Below, piece by piece: positions 17,644 through 25,518 of a stretch of 64,000 bases of DNA. The notes beneath the pieces are model-generated. The model was not told the DNA's origin, searched no databases, and saw nothing but the letters and a program-made list of their open reading frames with translations. Each line of letters begins with the position of its first letter. The first letter of the stretch is position 1. The stretch covers positions 1 to 64,000 of the forward strand of contig NZ_JBIWEX010000022.1 of NCBI RefSeq assembly GCF_044762745.1, written 5' to 3'. The position numbers and the translations under genes are program-made. Origin of the DNA: Psychrobacillus sp044762745 (GTDB lineage Bacteria > Bacillota > Bacilli > Bacillales_A > Planococcaceae).

Positions 17644-18402
17644 TTATGATTTCTCTAGCTCTAAAATAACCGGACAATGATCACTTCCAAGTATAAGCGC
17701 ATCGATGGAAGCATCCTTTAAAATAGGTGTCAGTTTTTGAGAAGCTATGAAATAGTCAATTCTCCATCCTATATTCCGTTCCCTTACTTTATTCATATAC
17801 GACCACCACGAAAAAGCATCCTCGCGATCTGGGTAAAAATAACGGAAAGTATCCACAAAACCTGCCGCTAGTAGATCCGTCATTTTTCCGCGTTCTTCAA
17901 GCGTAAAACCGGAGTTCCCTCTATTAGATTTAGCATTTTTCAAATCGATTTCTTCGTGCGCAACATTTAGATCGCCACACATAATGACTGGCTTCACTTC
18001 GTCCAATTTTTTTAAATAAGCCCGCATATCGTCTTCCCATTCTAAACGATAAGCCAGTCGAGTTAGATCACGTTTTGCATTTGGAGTGTAGACATTGACC
18101 AAGTAAAAGTCTTCGAACTCCAGCGTAATAATTCTTCCTTCATCTTCCGTCTCTAAATCTCCGACGCCATATCTCACAGAAAGTGGCTTCACTTTTGTAA
18201 ACACAGCAGTTCCCGAATAGCCTTTTTTCACTGCATAATTCCAATATTGTTCATACCCATCTAACTGCAAATCTATTTGCCCTGCTTGCAATTTCGTCTC
18301 CTGCAAGCAAAATATATCTGCATTCATTTCATTAAAATATTCTAAAAAGCCTTTTTGCACACATGCGCGTAATCCATTCACATTCCAAGATACTAATTTC
18401 AA
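17644..18402 (-). CDS. exoA: Exodeoxyribonuclease III / AP endonuclease
   Basis: Cleaves DNA 5' of abasic sites and removes 3' blocking groups in base-excision repair. Mg-dependent exonuclease III family: N-terminus KLVSWNVNGLRA, catalytic Glu in IFCLQETKLQ, CGDLNVAHEEIDL, GFVDTFRYFYPD and the C-terminal SDHCPVILEL His. The frame opens at 18420, but the TTG at 18402 has GGGGGA 7 nt upstream and gives 252 aa, the family length, so a TTG start is preferred. Confidence 0.92.
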   Translation of the reverse strand: MKLVSWNVNGLRACVQKGFLEYFNEMNADIFCLQETKLQAGQIDLQLDGYEQYWNYAVKKGYSGTAVFTKVKPLSVRYGVGDLETEDEGRIITLEFEDFYLVNVYTPNAKRDLTRLAYRLEWEDDMRAYLKKLDEVKPVIMCGDLNVAHEEIDLKNAKSNRGNSGFTLEERGKMTDLLAAGFVDTFRYFYPDREDAFSWWSYMNKVRERNIGWRIDYFIASQKLTPILKDASIDALILGSDHCPVILELEKS

Positions 18403-18420
18403 CTCTATTCCCCCAAGCAA

Positions 18421-18555
18421 AAATCTGACCGTTCCTAATTTGTTGTTTTATTTACAACAAAAATAATTTCACTTACACTTGTAATTACATATAAATAGAT
18501 TATGACTTGAGTCTACTGACTTGTCTAATAAATTTAAGAAAAGGACTGAAAATTA
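18421..18555. other. Divergent intergenic region
   Basis: AT-rich spacer between exoA and the acetyltransferase gene. It must contain promoters for both, but no pair is convincing. Confidence 0.35.
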
Positions 18556-18993
18556 ATGGATTCTAAAAAAATTATGGTAGATAGCGACTTACAAAAAGCG
18601 TTTCATATAAGAAAAGAAGTATTTGTGAAAGAACAGGGTGTACCAGTAGATGCAGAATTTGATGAATTCGATACGCTAGATGGACAATGCGAGCATATTT
18701 TAGTCAATTATGAGGAACAACCTGTTGGAACTGGTAGATTACGATTAGTGGATGGTTTAGGTAAATTGGAGAGGATTTGTATATTAGAGCCTTATCGCAA
18801 ATTTGGTCTTGGAAAAGTAATTGTTAACGCACTAGAAGAAATTGCCATAGGGAAGGGATTATCCAAAGTTAAATTACATGGTCAAACACATGCAGAAGGC
18901 TTTTATGAAAAACTTGGCTATCAAACTTCATCAGATGTATTTATCGAAGATGGCATTCCACATATTATAATGATGAAAACATTAGCTGAATAA
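18556..18993 (+). CDS. GNAT-family N-acetyltransferase (YjcF-like)
   Basis: 145 aa. The N-terminus KAFHIRKEVFVKEQGVPVDA followed by EFDEFDTLDGQCEHILV is typical of the ElaA/YjcF branch. The acetyl-CoA binding loop is in RICILEPYRKFGLGKVIVNA. The late segment LHGQTHAEGFYEKLGYQ fits the GNAT beta5 region. AAGGA lies 10 nt before the ATG. It is the only plus-strand gene in this stretch and ends at a strong terminator. The substrate is unknown. Confidence 0.85.
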   Translation: MDSKKIMVDSDLQKAFHIRKEVFVKEQGVPVDAEFDEFDTLDGQCEHILVNYEEQPVGTGRLRLVDGLGKLERICILEPYRKFGLGKVIVNALEEIAIGKGLSKVKLHGQTHAEGFYEKLGYQTSSDVFIEDGIPHIIMMKTLAE

Positions 18994-19004
18994 AAGAAGC
19001 GATA

Positions 19005-19036
19005 AGCAGCCAAAGTTGTATCTTTGGCTGCTTTTT
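19005..19036 (+). terminator. Terminator after the acetyltransferase gene
   Basis: AGCAGCCAAAG / CTTTGGCTGCT, a perfect 11-bp stem with a 6-nt loop, then TTTTT. Confidence 0.92.
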
Positions 19037-19184
19037 CATGAATAGAAAAATAGCTATTCTCTCAGAAAAGCAATTAAAATTTTTTATTCCCACTATTTAT
19101 AGTTCCGAAAATGGCCAGTTACTAGAAGAACTTGAAAATTCACACAATTCATTTAAGTAATCAATAAGAGGCATTCATCATAGG

Positions 19185-19215
19185 AAAGAGCATGACTTCA
19201 AAAGTTATGCTCTTT
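19185..19215. terminator. Hairpin after the NAD(P)-binding gene, possibly bidirectional
   Basis: AAAGAGCATGACTT / AAGTTATGCTCTTT pairs with one mismatch around a 3-nt loop, followed by T residues on the plus side. It abuts the stop codon of the minus-strand gene. Confidence 0.6.
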
Positions 19216-19740
19216 TTAACTAGAAATTTCCCCAACCAAATTATAGGATCGACCTGATTGGATTGAACGAATAACACCATCTGCTATTTCGAAATTTGTT
19301 AACCATCTTTGTCTATCATTTTCTATAAGAAACCCTAGTTGTATGAAATTATATTCTAGATTTTTTGGGGGTTGGTATTGTTTTCTCAAGTTTTCAGCGT
19401 TTGTTTTACTACCTATTACTTGCCAAACTTTACTATTCTCTTCCATCAATTCAAACACTGTTGAAATTGCATCTGCACCATCTGAATGCACCCAAATAAC
19501 TGCCTCTGATAATGGTCCGTAATTTTTTATGTTTTGCTCAAGTGATTGATGCAATTTAGTTAAGTCTCGATAATCAAGATAGATCGCTTTTATATTCTGT
19601 GGATTAGAACAAGGATCTTTCATTCTATTCATTTTTTCTACGTTGCGTGCAATAACCGAAACAATTTGATTATTATCTGCATACCACCTTGTCACTTCCG
19701 CTAACATTCCTGTACCACCAATTATACAAACATGTTTCAT
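19216..19740 (-). CDS. NAD(P)-binding Rossmann protein, short SDR-like
   Basis: 174 aa. The N-terminus HVCIIGGTGMLAEVTRWYAD is a GxxGxxG Rossmann motif, and VSVIARNVEKMNRM follows as strand 2. It lacks the SDR catalytic YxxxK, so it may be an atypical dehydrogenase or a sensor. Related short proteins are common in Bacillales without assigned function. GGGAGG lies 9 nt upstream of the ATG. It is a single-gene unit. Confidence 0.7.
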   Translation of the reverse strand: MKHVCIIGGTGMLAEVTRWYADNNQIVSVIARNVEKMNRMKDPCSNPQNIKAIYLDYRDLTKLHQSLEQNIKNYGPLSEAVIWVHSDGADAISTVFELMEENSKVWQVIGSKTNAENLRKQYQPPKNLEYNFIQLGFLIENDRQRWLTNFEIADGVIRSIQSGRSYNLVGEISS

Positions 19741-19899
19741 TTAAATGCGCCTCCCTAAGTAAATATTGCCATATCTCTTCTTAATGCTCTTTGAATTACG
19801 AATAAAAAACTACCCTTATATCTCATTCAACCACTTATTGAAATGATATGTTTCATTCATCTGCGTTTCACTCCAAGTAAGCTTTATATTTTAAGAATT

Positions 19900-19995
19900 G
19901 GTTGCTTTCAACAGTAATTTGGTTGCTCTCGTGCTGATTTAGTTGCTTTCCAAGTAGAACTGGTTGCTTACAGTTGCTGGTTTGTTGCTCGTAGC
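19900..19995. repeat. 21-bp phased array A2 (GTTGC anchors)
   Basis: GTTGC starts at 19901, 19922, 19942, 19963 and 19984, spacings of 21, 20, 21 and 21 bp, with an extra copy at 19973. Read on the minus strand the anchors are AGCAACC. The array flanks repeat copy 2 on the same side as A1 flanks copy 1. Confidence 0.72.
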
Positions 19996-20044
19996 CATTT
20001 AATGTATTTATTATTAGGAATACTACATAATATTGAATAGAAAG

Positions 20045-20299
20045 CAGTAACGCTGATAAGTTAGCGAATATTGTGCATTGGAGCGGAAGGGCGGCGACTC
20101 CTGCCGAGGCCAACAGGATGTTTGTCACGAAGGCGTTACCACACGATGTGGCGTTCTTAGCCTTTATTCCTCTGTGAGAAGATGAGACATCGCACGCGAA
20201 CGTGAAGCGTCGGCGATGGCTCATCGCTCACCCCGCGGAAAACGTCCGCACTGCAGCAGAAATCCTAGCGGTAACTTCCTTAAGACGCACTATCCCTAT
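20045..20299. repeat. Repeat element copy 2, inverted relative to copy 1
   Basis: The reverse complement matches 11027-11245: the end ATAGGGATAGTGCGTC (20299-20284, one mismatch to copy 1), CTTAAGG, GGGGTGAGCGATGAGCCATC, the CCACATCGTGTGG hairpin, CATCCTGTTGGCCTC and CCCTTCCGCTCCAAT. It retains a GCTGCAGTGCGGACGTTTTC segment that copy 1 lacks. The second terminal repeat was not found, so this copy may be truncated beyond its array. Confidence 0.75.
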
Positions 20300-20325
20300 A
20301 ACATTCATTTTATCAAGTCATAAAA

Positions 20326-20361
20326 AAAGGAAACAAGTCTATTTACGGACTTGCTTCCTTT
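20326..20361 (-). terminator. Terminator after phaC
   Basis: AAAGGAAACAAGTC / GACTTGCTTCCTTT, a 13-bp stem with one mismatch and an 8-nt loop, followed on the minus strand by TTTTTTTATG. Confidence 0.85.
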
Positions 20362-20365
20362 TATA

Positions 20366-21448
20366 TCACTTCGAATTATCAGTAAGCCATTTCTCAATAT
20401 AAGGATGTATTTCATTAATTGCTTTGCGACCTGTGACAACCGATACATGACCAGTCTCTACTATATGTAGTGTCTTGTTTTTACTAGACACCTTATCATT
20501 TAGTGGTGCAATCTGCTGTGGCAGAGCAATGTTGTCACGTGTTGCAGAAATATTTAATAGATTGGCCTTAATATTCGCCAATTCCACTTTGCGTCCCCGC
20601 ACTACTAATTGATCATTAATCAGTTTGTTGTCCTGATAGAAATCTCTAATCCACTGTCTATAGGATTCCCCTGGGAAAGGTATCCCGTCATTCAACCATT
20701 TTTGCATTAGTTTCCAGTTTAAAACAAAGTTCTCATTTTCCACACGATCAGCTAAACTAACATAAGGACCGTAAATATTCGAAATTGGGCTGAGCAATTT
20801 ATTTCCGAAATCGATTAGTTCGAAAGGAATATTACCAAGCGTATCGACCAATTTATCTAGCTGAAAATAGCGTTTATCCAACCAGTTTGAGTATAGTCCT
20901 GCATCTTTAAAATCAATTGGGCTCGTCATCAAAATAAGGTTGCGAATCGGCAATTGCGGATAAAGTGCAGTGAAGATTGCGGTCATTGTCCCACCCATAC
21001 AGTATCCTAAAAGTGTGATATCTTTTGCTTTGGAAGTCTTTAGCACTTTGTTTACTGCCCGCGGAATATAATCAATAATATAATCATCTAGTTTCATATG
21101 GCGGTCTTCATAGCCAGGAGTACCCCAGTCCAACAAGTAGACATCATGCCCTTTATTAGTTAAGTGCTCTATTAAACTATTTCCAGGATAAAGATCTAAT
21201 ATATACGGCTTATTGATCAAGGCATAAATCATTAGAATCGGTACTTTATTTGTTTTCTTTATCGCTGGCTGATAGCGATATAATTTTGTCTTATTTTTCG
21301 ACCAAATAACCTCTTTTGGAGTCTGGCCAACTTCCGGTTCAGCATCCGATGAGATAACTTCTGTTAAACGTTTAATCTGTTGGATGTTCTTATCATCCGA
21401 AAAACGATCAATCCAATTGTCAAATTGCTTCGTATCAAGAGTAACCAT
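20366..21448 (-). CDS. phaC: Poly(3-hydroxyalkanoate) synthase, class III/IV catalytic subunit
   Basis: Polymerises 3-hydroxyacyl-CoA into storage polyester at the granule surface. 360 aa, an alpha/beta hydrolase with the lipase-like box LLGYCMGGTM (catalytic Cys150), then Asp in SATRDNIALP and His in ETGHVSVV. DWGTPGYEDRHMKLDDYI is the PHA synthase signature. The short length and the PhaR partner in the same operon define a Bacillus-type class IV synthase. GGAGGG lies 5 nt before the ATG. It is the third gene of phaR-phaB-phaC. Confidence 0.95.
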   Translation of the reverse strand: MVTLDTKQFDNWIDRFSDDKNIQQIKRLTEVISSDAEPEVGQTPKEVIWSKNKTKLYRYQPAIKKTNKVPILMIYALINKPYILDLYPGNSLIEHLTNKGHDVYLLDWGTPGYEDRHMKLDDYIIDYIPRAVNKVLKTSKAKDITLLGYCMGGTMTAIFTALYPQLPIRNLILMTSPIDFKDAGLYSNWLDKRYFQLDKLVDTLGNIPFELIDFGNKLLSPISNIYGPYVSLADRVENENFVLNWKLMQKWLNDGIPFPGESYRQWIRDFYQDNKLINDQLVVRGRKVELANIKANLLNISATRDNIALPQQIAPLNDKVSSKNKTLHIVETGHVSVVTGRKAINEIHPYIEKWLTDNSK

Positions 21449-21494
21449 ACAATCCCTCCTACTAATATTCTTATTTAAAGATAGGAAATTTTTG

Positions 21495-22277
21495 TTACAT
21501 GTATAGACCGCCGTTTACATTGATTTCTTGACCCGTAATATAACTCGCTTGAGCTAAAAATAAGACAGCCTCTGCAATTTCACTTGTGCGGCCTAATCTT
21601 TGTACAGGCACTTTAGCAACTATTGCATCTTTTACATTTTCCGGCATTGCTGCAACCATCTCTGTTTCGATAAATCCTGGGCAAATCGCATTTACTGTAA
21701 TACCATTTCTTGCAGTCTCAAGAGCTAGCGACTTCGTAAAGCCTAGTAGTCCAGCTTTTGATGCAGCATAATTCGTCTGTCCAAAACCACCAGCTTGCCC
21801 AATGATGGAACTAATATTAATAATCCGACCAGACTTTTGTTCTAACATATGGTTGATAACAGCAGATGTTGTATTGAAAACACTATTTAAGTTAATATTG
21901 ATCACTTGATCCCATTCTTGTTTGGACATTTTTCGGAAAGTACGATCTCTTGTCACACCAGCATTATTAACTAGGATGTCAATTTTTCCAAAGCGGTTCA
22001 ATACCTCATCTACAAGTTTTTGTGAATCCTCTTCTATAGATACATCCGCTTTATAAGCAAACGAAGTGCCACCTTCTCGTTCGATTTCTTGAATTACATT
22101 TTCCATATCAAAAGTGCTACTTAAGTAATTAACTACAACTTGCGCACCATTCTTTGCCAACGCTTTTGCTATTTCAGCACCAATTCCTCGTGAAGCACCT
22201 GTTACAACAGCTACTTTTCCTGCAAGAGGTTTTAAAGGATTGGTTTGTTCCAATACGGTTGTTTGCAATTCTGACAT
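21495..22277 (-). CDS. phaB: Acetoacetyl-CoA reductase (SDR family)
   Basis: Reduces acetoacetyl-CoA to (R)-3-hydroxybutyryl-CoA with NADPH, supplying monomer to PhaC. 260 aa classical SDR: VTGASRGIGAEIAKAL (cofactor loop), NNAGVTRD, Ser in INISSIIGQ, catalytic Tyr/Lys in TNYAASKAGLLG, and CPGFIETEM. FabG enzymes share these motifs; the assignment rests on its position between phaR and phaC. GGGAGTG precedes the ATG. Confidence 0.92.
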   Translation of the reverse strand: MSELQTTVLEQTNPLKPLAGKVAVVTGASRGIGAEIAKALAKNGAQVVVNYLSSTFDMENVIQEIEREGGTSFAYKADVSIEEDSQKLVDEVLNRFGKIDILVNNAGVTRDRTFRKMSKQEWDQVININLNSVFNTTSAVINHMLEQKSGRIINISSIIGQAGGFGQTNYAASKAGLLGFTKSLALETARNGITVNAICPGFIETEMVAAMPENVKDAIVAKVPVQRLGRTSEIAEAVLFLAQASYITGQEINVNGGLYM

Positions 22278-22330
22278 TTAAAAAACACTCCCAATATATA
22301 TTTTATTTAAGAAATCACGATAGTAGAGAA

Positions 22331-22792
22331 TTACTTCTTGGCACTTGTAGCCGGTGGTGTAATTGGTTCAGGCGTTACTTTAGCGGTATTCTGGGATGCT
22401 AGTGACTTATCGAGTAGCTCAATCACTTTATCCAATTTCTTATCTAGATTATTTACTAATTTTTTTAATTGATCTATTTCTCTTGAAGTATCCGCCTTAT
22501 GCACATCCATTTGGTCTTCCAGATCATCCACTTTCGATTCTACGTTTATAACAAGGGAAGCAACATTTGCAATTTCATCCCTAGATGGCAAGTTAACTTG
22601 TTTTAAATAGGACTCTGTTATTTTGTTCACAAATCCTTGATACTGTAAATACTGGCTTTGAATCTGCCCTAAACTTTCTGCAAAAGATTCTTTTCCAAGC
22701 GTATCTTGGATTGCATCTCGCCATGTACTTTCCGTTTTCTCATACACGTTTTTCCACATTGCAAAAGCATCGAATGAAGTTGTCTGGGTCAA
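22331..22792 (-). CDS. phaR: PHA synthase subunit PhaR (class IV)
   Basis: 153 aa, non-enzymatic partner required by class IV PhaC. N-terminal FDAFAMWKNVYEKTESTWRD and the central QIQSQYLQYQGFVNKITESY match PhaR. A predicted coiled coil follows (about 85-130, VESKVDDLEDQMDVHK), then a Pro/Thr-rich tail. AAGGAGATG lies upstream of the ATG. It is the first gene of the phaRBC operon and divergent from phaQ. Confidence 0.9.
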   Translation of the reverse strand: MTQTTSFDAFAMWKNVYEKTESTWRDAIQDTLGKESFAESLGQIQSQYLQYQGFVNKITESYLKQVNLPSRDEIANVASLVINVESKVDDLEDQMDVHKADTSREIDQLKKLVNNLDKKLDKVIELLDKSLASQNTAKVTPEPITPPATSAKK

Positions 22793-22948
22793 TGGAAATC
22801 ATCTCCTTTTCTTAAATTCACCATAACTTTAACACATTTTTATAGGGTGGTATATGTTAAAAATGTAAAGATTGTGACTATTCGATATATTTATAACTCT
22901 TTCTTCTTTTTTCGACAAAACCTTTCAAACTTTTCAAAAATGTATCCC

Positions 22949-22988
22949 TTGACTTAAAAAACATATAGGTGTAAATTACACTTATATG
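22949..22988 (+). promoter_or_regulatory. phaQ promoter overlapped by a 27-bp palindromic operator
   Basis: TTGACT (22949-22954), a 17-nt spacer and TAAATT (22972-22977). The -10 lies inside a near-perfect palindrome at 22962-22988, CATATAgGTGTAA-A-TTACACtTATATG, with one mismatched pair. The central 13 nt GTGTAAATTACAC are perfect. PhaQ is a PadR-like protein known in Bacillus megaterium to repress its own promoter and to be relieved by PHB, so this is its likely operator. Confidence 0.82.
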
Positions 22989-23016
22989 CAACAACAAAAT
23001 AAGTAGGTGATGGATG

Positions 23017-23427
23017 ATGGAATCTAAAGAGGAATTAATAAAAAAAAATAAAAACACCAATATCGGTGCTCCAAAAAATTTCCTTATCCCAATCATGTTG
23101 CTGCATTTACGTGATTGGAATACACATGGTTATGAACTAATGGAGAAAATTACAAAATTCGGAGTGGAATCCGTTGACCAAGGGAACTTTTACCGTCTGC
23201 TACGGCAACTTGAAAAAGATGCGTTGGTAACATCCGAATGGGATACTACATCTGGTGGTCCGGCTAAACGCATTTATTCTATTACAGAAGCAGGTAAACA
23301 ATATTTAGATTTATGGGCTGGTTCATTAGGTCAGTATCAAAAAATGTTGAATCAATTTTTCAATATATACAACCCTTTTTTCACCCCACTTCAATCTTCT
23401 TCCGATGAGAAAGAAGAAGAGGATTGA
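23017..23427 (+). CDS. phaQ: PHA-responsive transcriptional repressor PhaQ (PadR family)
   Basis: 136 aa. The winged-helix PadR signature runs from LIPIMLLHLRDWNTHGYELM through NFYRLLRQLEKDALVTSEWD to AKRIYSITEAGKQYL. Homologues sense PHB and control phaQ-phaP. ATG-ATG occurs at 23014/23017; AGGTGA is better spaced for 23017. It lies immediately upstream of phaP and downstream of the palindromic promoter, implying autorepression with co-transcription of the phasin. Confidence 0.9.
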   Translation: MESKEELIKKNKNTNIGAPKNFLIPIMLLHLRDWNTHGYELMEKITKFGVESVDQGNFYRLLRQLEKDALVTSEWDTTSGGPAKRIYSITEAGKQYLDLWAGSLGQYQKMLNQFFNIYNPFFTPLQSSSDEKEEED

Positions 23428-23504
23428 TCTCTGGATGTAATGCGAACATTAGCATTCATTATAAATACTAAACATGCTTTGCTAGATTAAAGGAGGAATT
23501 ATGG

Positions 23505-24002
23505 ATGGCGAGAGAACAAGTAGGAAACGGTGTAGATTTATTGTGGGACGGATGGTTAAACGGCTTTAAAACATTACAAAGCTTGCAAGATGAAGTTCAG
23601 AAAAAAACGTTACAAGCATTTTCGTACCAAAAAGACCTTTTAGATTCCACAGTTGCAACTTTGACTGCTATGGAAGAAGAGACAAAAAAAGCAACGCAAG
23701 ATTGGCAAGTTAAAGTTCAAACGAGCGTGAAAGAAATCAGTGGGACCACACAATTAGAACAAGTTTCTACATGGCTGAACAATATTCAAGAGATTAACGA
23801 CAAAGCACAATCTTTATCATGGAAACCAACTTATGCGGTTTTGGATCTTTTCGTTCAATCACAGAATCATTTAGAGTCAACTGTCAAAGCAGCAATTGAA
23901 CAACAAAAACTTGAACGTGAAGAAACATTAAACAAAATCGAAGAATTGACTACGTTACTAAAAGGTGCTCATAAAGATCTATTAGTATCTGTAGGAGTAT
24001 AA
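23505..24002 (+). CDS. phaP: Phasin, PHA granule-associated protein
   Basis: 165 aa, soluble and mostly helical, coats polyester granules. Amphipathic repeats such as GWLNGFKTLQSLQDEVQKKT and long Gln/Glu/Lys-rich helices fit the Bacillus PhaP family, and there is no signal peptide. GGAGG lies 8 nt before the ATG. It follows phaQ by 77 nt and ends at a strong terminator. Confidence 0.88.
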   Translation: MAREQVGNGVDLLWDGWLNGFKTLQSLQDEVQKKTLQAFSYQKDLLDSTVATLTAMEEETKKATQDWQVKVQTSVKEISGTTQLEQVSTWLNNIQEINDKAQSLSWKPTYAVLDLFVQSQNHLESTVKAAIEQQKLEREETLNKIEELTTLLKGAHKDLLVSVGV

Positions 24003-24031
24003 TCCTTAGCTTTTAAATTACTATAAACGAA

Positions 24032-24071
24032 AAAGAGAGAGGTCATCATTATCAATGATACCTCTCTCTTT
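24032..24071. terminator. Bidirectional terminator between phaP and the flavin reductase gene
   Basis: AAAGAGAGAGGTCATCATT / AATGATACCTCTCTCTTT forms an almost perfect 18-bp stem with a 3-nt loop. Terminal A and T runs allow both convergent genes to use it. Confidence 0.9.
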
Positions 24072-24073
24072 AG

Positions 24074-25426
24074 TTATTCAACCTTAGAAAATAAGTCATT
24101 AAGTGATTCACTCATTGTCGGGTGAGTGAATATAGTATCCCGCAAAAATGTATATGGCAATTTCGCTTCCATTGCCACTCGCACTACATTAATCATTTCA
24201 CTGGATTCCGAACAAAATAACGTGCAACCTAAAATTTCTTTTGTTTTTGGGTCAACAAGTGCTTTTAATAACCCCTCTGTTTGTTCCACTATGCGTGCTC
24301 TTGGAATTCCAGCTGCTGGCATCGAAACTACTTTATATTCCAATCCTTTTTCCTTTGCCATTTTCTCATTCAGTCCAACGTGGGATAATACAGGGTCAAT
24401 GAACACCGAATACGGAACGTTCGTACGCTCTTTTTTCGAATACGAGCCATCCCCAAAAAGTTGGTCTTTTACAATTAGGAAATCATCCAAAGAAATATAA
24501 GTAAACTGAGGACCTCCGTTCACATCACCTAACGCCCAAATATTGTTGGCAGTAGTTTTTAAAAAGTCATCCACTACCACTGCTCCTCTATCATTTACTT
24601 CTACAGTGGTATTTTCCAAACCTAAGCCATTTGTATTTGGCTTTCGCCCTGTTGCAAGCAAGACGGCATTGCCCCGTACTTCTTCAATATGGTTATAGGT
24701 GACTACTACAATACCGTCTTGATTTTTTACTGATTCTACCTTGCTATTCACTTCGATTGTTACGTTCTTCGACTCAAGCACTTTTTTTACTTCTTCTGCA
24801 ATATCGCGGTCTTCATTCGGCAGAAATTGTTCGTTTCCATCAATTACTGTAACTTCTGAACCAAAATTTGCGTACATGGAAGCGAACTCTAACCCAATAT
24901 AACCTCCGCCAATAATGATAAGTTTTTCTGGAAGCTCTTTTCGTTCTTGCAAAGTCGTTGAATTATACACGAAATTAGCGTCTTTTAAGCCTTCAATAGG
25001 AGGAATAATTGGAGTCGCTCCTGTATTAATAAAAAATTGCTCCGCCGTTACTTGAAACTCATCTTCCGCTGTTTTCACTTGTATTTTATTATCTGTTAGA
25101 AAACTTGCCTCTCCAGTAATTACTGTGATATTTTCTTGATCATCCAGCATATGAAAGTTTTTATTTCGTAAAAAATCAGTTAACTCATCTTTTTGATTTA
25201 TAGCTTTTGTATAAAATTCCTCTTTGGAAGTGTTCAAATACTTTCTTTTTTCGGCTGAATGAACAAGTGATTTCGTTGGTATACATGCAATATTAATACA
25301 TGTTCCCCCATACATATTAGAAGACTTTTCAATCACCGCAACCGTTTTGCCGTTTTTAGCGAACTCGGAAGCAAGTGTTTTCCCACCTTTACCAAATCCA
25401 ATAATTACTACATCATATTTTTTCAT
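24074..25426 (-). CDS. Pyridine nucleotide-disulfide oxidoreductase (RclA/hypothiocyanite reductase-like)
   Basis: 450 aa FAD/NAD(P)H flavoprotein. FAD motif VVIIGFGKGGKTLASEFAKN, redox Cys43/Cys48 in GGTCINIACIPTK, NAD(P) motif IIIGGGYIGLEFASMYANFG, FAD motif NNIWALGDVNGGPQFTYISLDD, and C-terminal FTHPTMSESL, which keeps the His-Glu pair. The CINxxCIPTK form and the length resemble RclA/Har proteins, which reduce reactive chlorine or hypothiocyanous acid, rather than lipoamide dehydrogenase. The frame opens at 25447, but GGGAGG is 7 nt from the ATG at 25426. Catalase lies directly upstream on the same strand, hinting at oxidant defence. Confidence 0.85.
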   Translation of the reverse strand: MKKYDVVIIGFGKGGKTLASEFAKNGKTVAVIEKSSNMYGGTCINIACIPTKSLVHSAEKRKYLNTSKEEFYTKAINQKDELTDFLRNKNFHMLDDQENITVITGEASFLTDNKIQVKTAEDEFQVTAEQFFINTGATPIIPPIEGLKDANFVYNSTTLQERKELPEKLIIIGGGYIGLEFASMYANFGSEVTVIDGNEQFLPNEDRDIAEEVKKVLESKNVTIEVNSKVESVKNQDGIVVVTYNHIEEVRGNAVLLATGRKPNTNGLGLENTTVEVNDRGAVVVDDFLKTTANNIWALGDVNGGPQFTYISLDDFLIVKDQLFGDGSYSKKERTNVPYSVFIDPVLSHVGLNEKMAKEKGLEYKVVSMPAAGIPRARIVEQTEGLLKALVDPKTKEILGCTLFCSESSEMINVVRVAMEAKLPYTFLRDTIFTHPTMSESLNDLFSKVE

Positions 25427-25478
25427 CTTAAAACCTCCCATATACACTATTTCCTTTTATAGTAGGAAAGTAAACATA

Positions 25479-25512
25479 AAACCCCACTTCCAATAGCTCA
25501 GAAAGTGAGGTT
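25479..25512 (-). terminator. Terminator after catalase
   Basis: AACCTCACTT..GAGC / ..AAGTGGGGTTTT on the minus strand, an imperfect stem of about 10 bp followed by TTTT, 7 nt past the katA stop. Confidence 0.7.
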
Positions 25513-25518
25513 AAGTTA

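Noticed and set aside
19868..20224. 118-codon minus-strand reading frame
   Set aside because: It runs across array A2 and repeat copy 2, has no RBS or domain, and its low-complexity protein follows the repeat.
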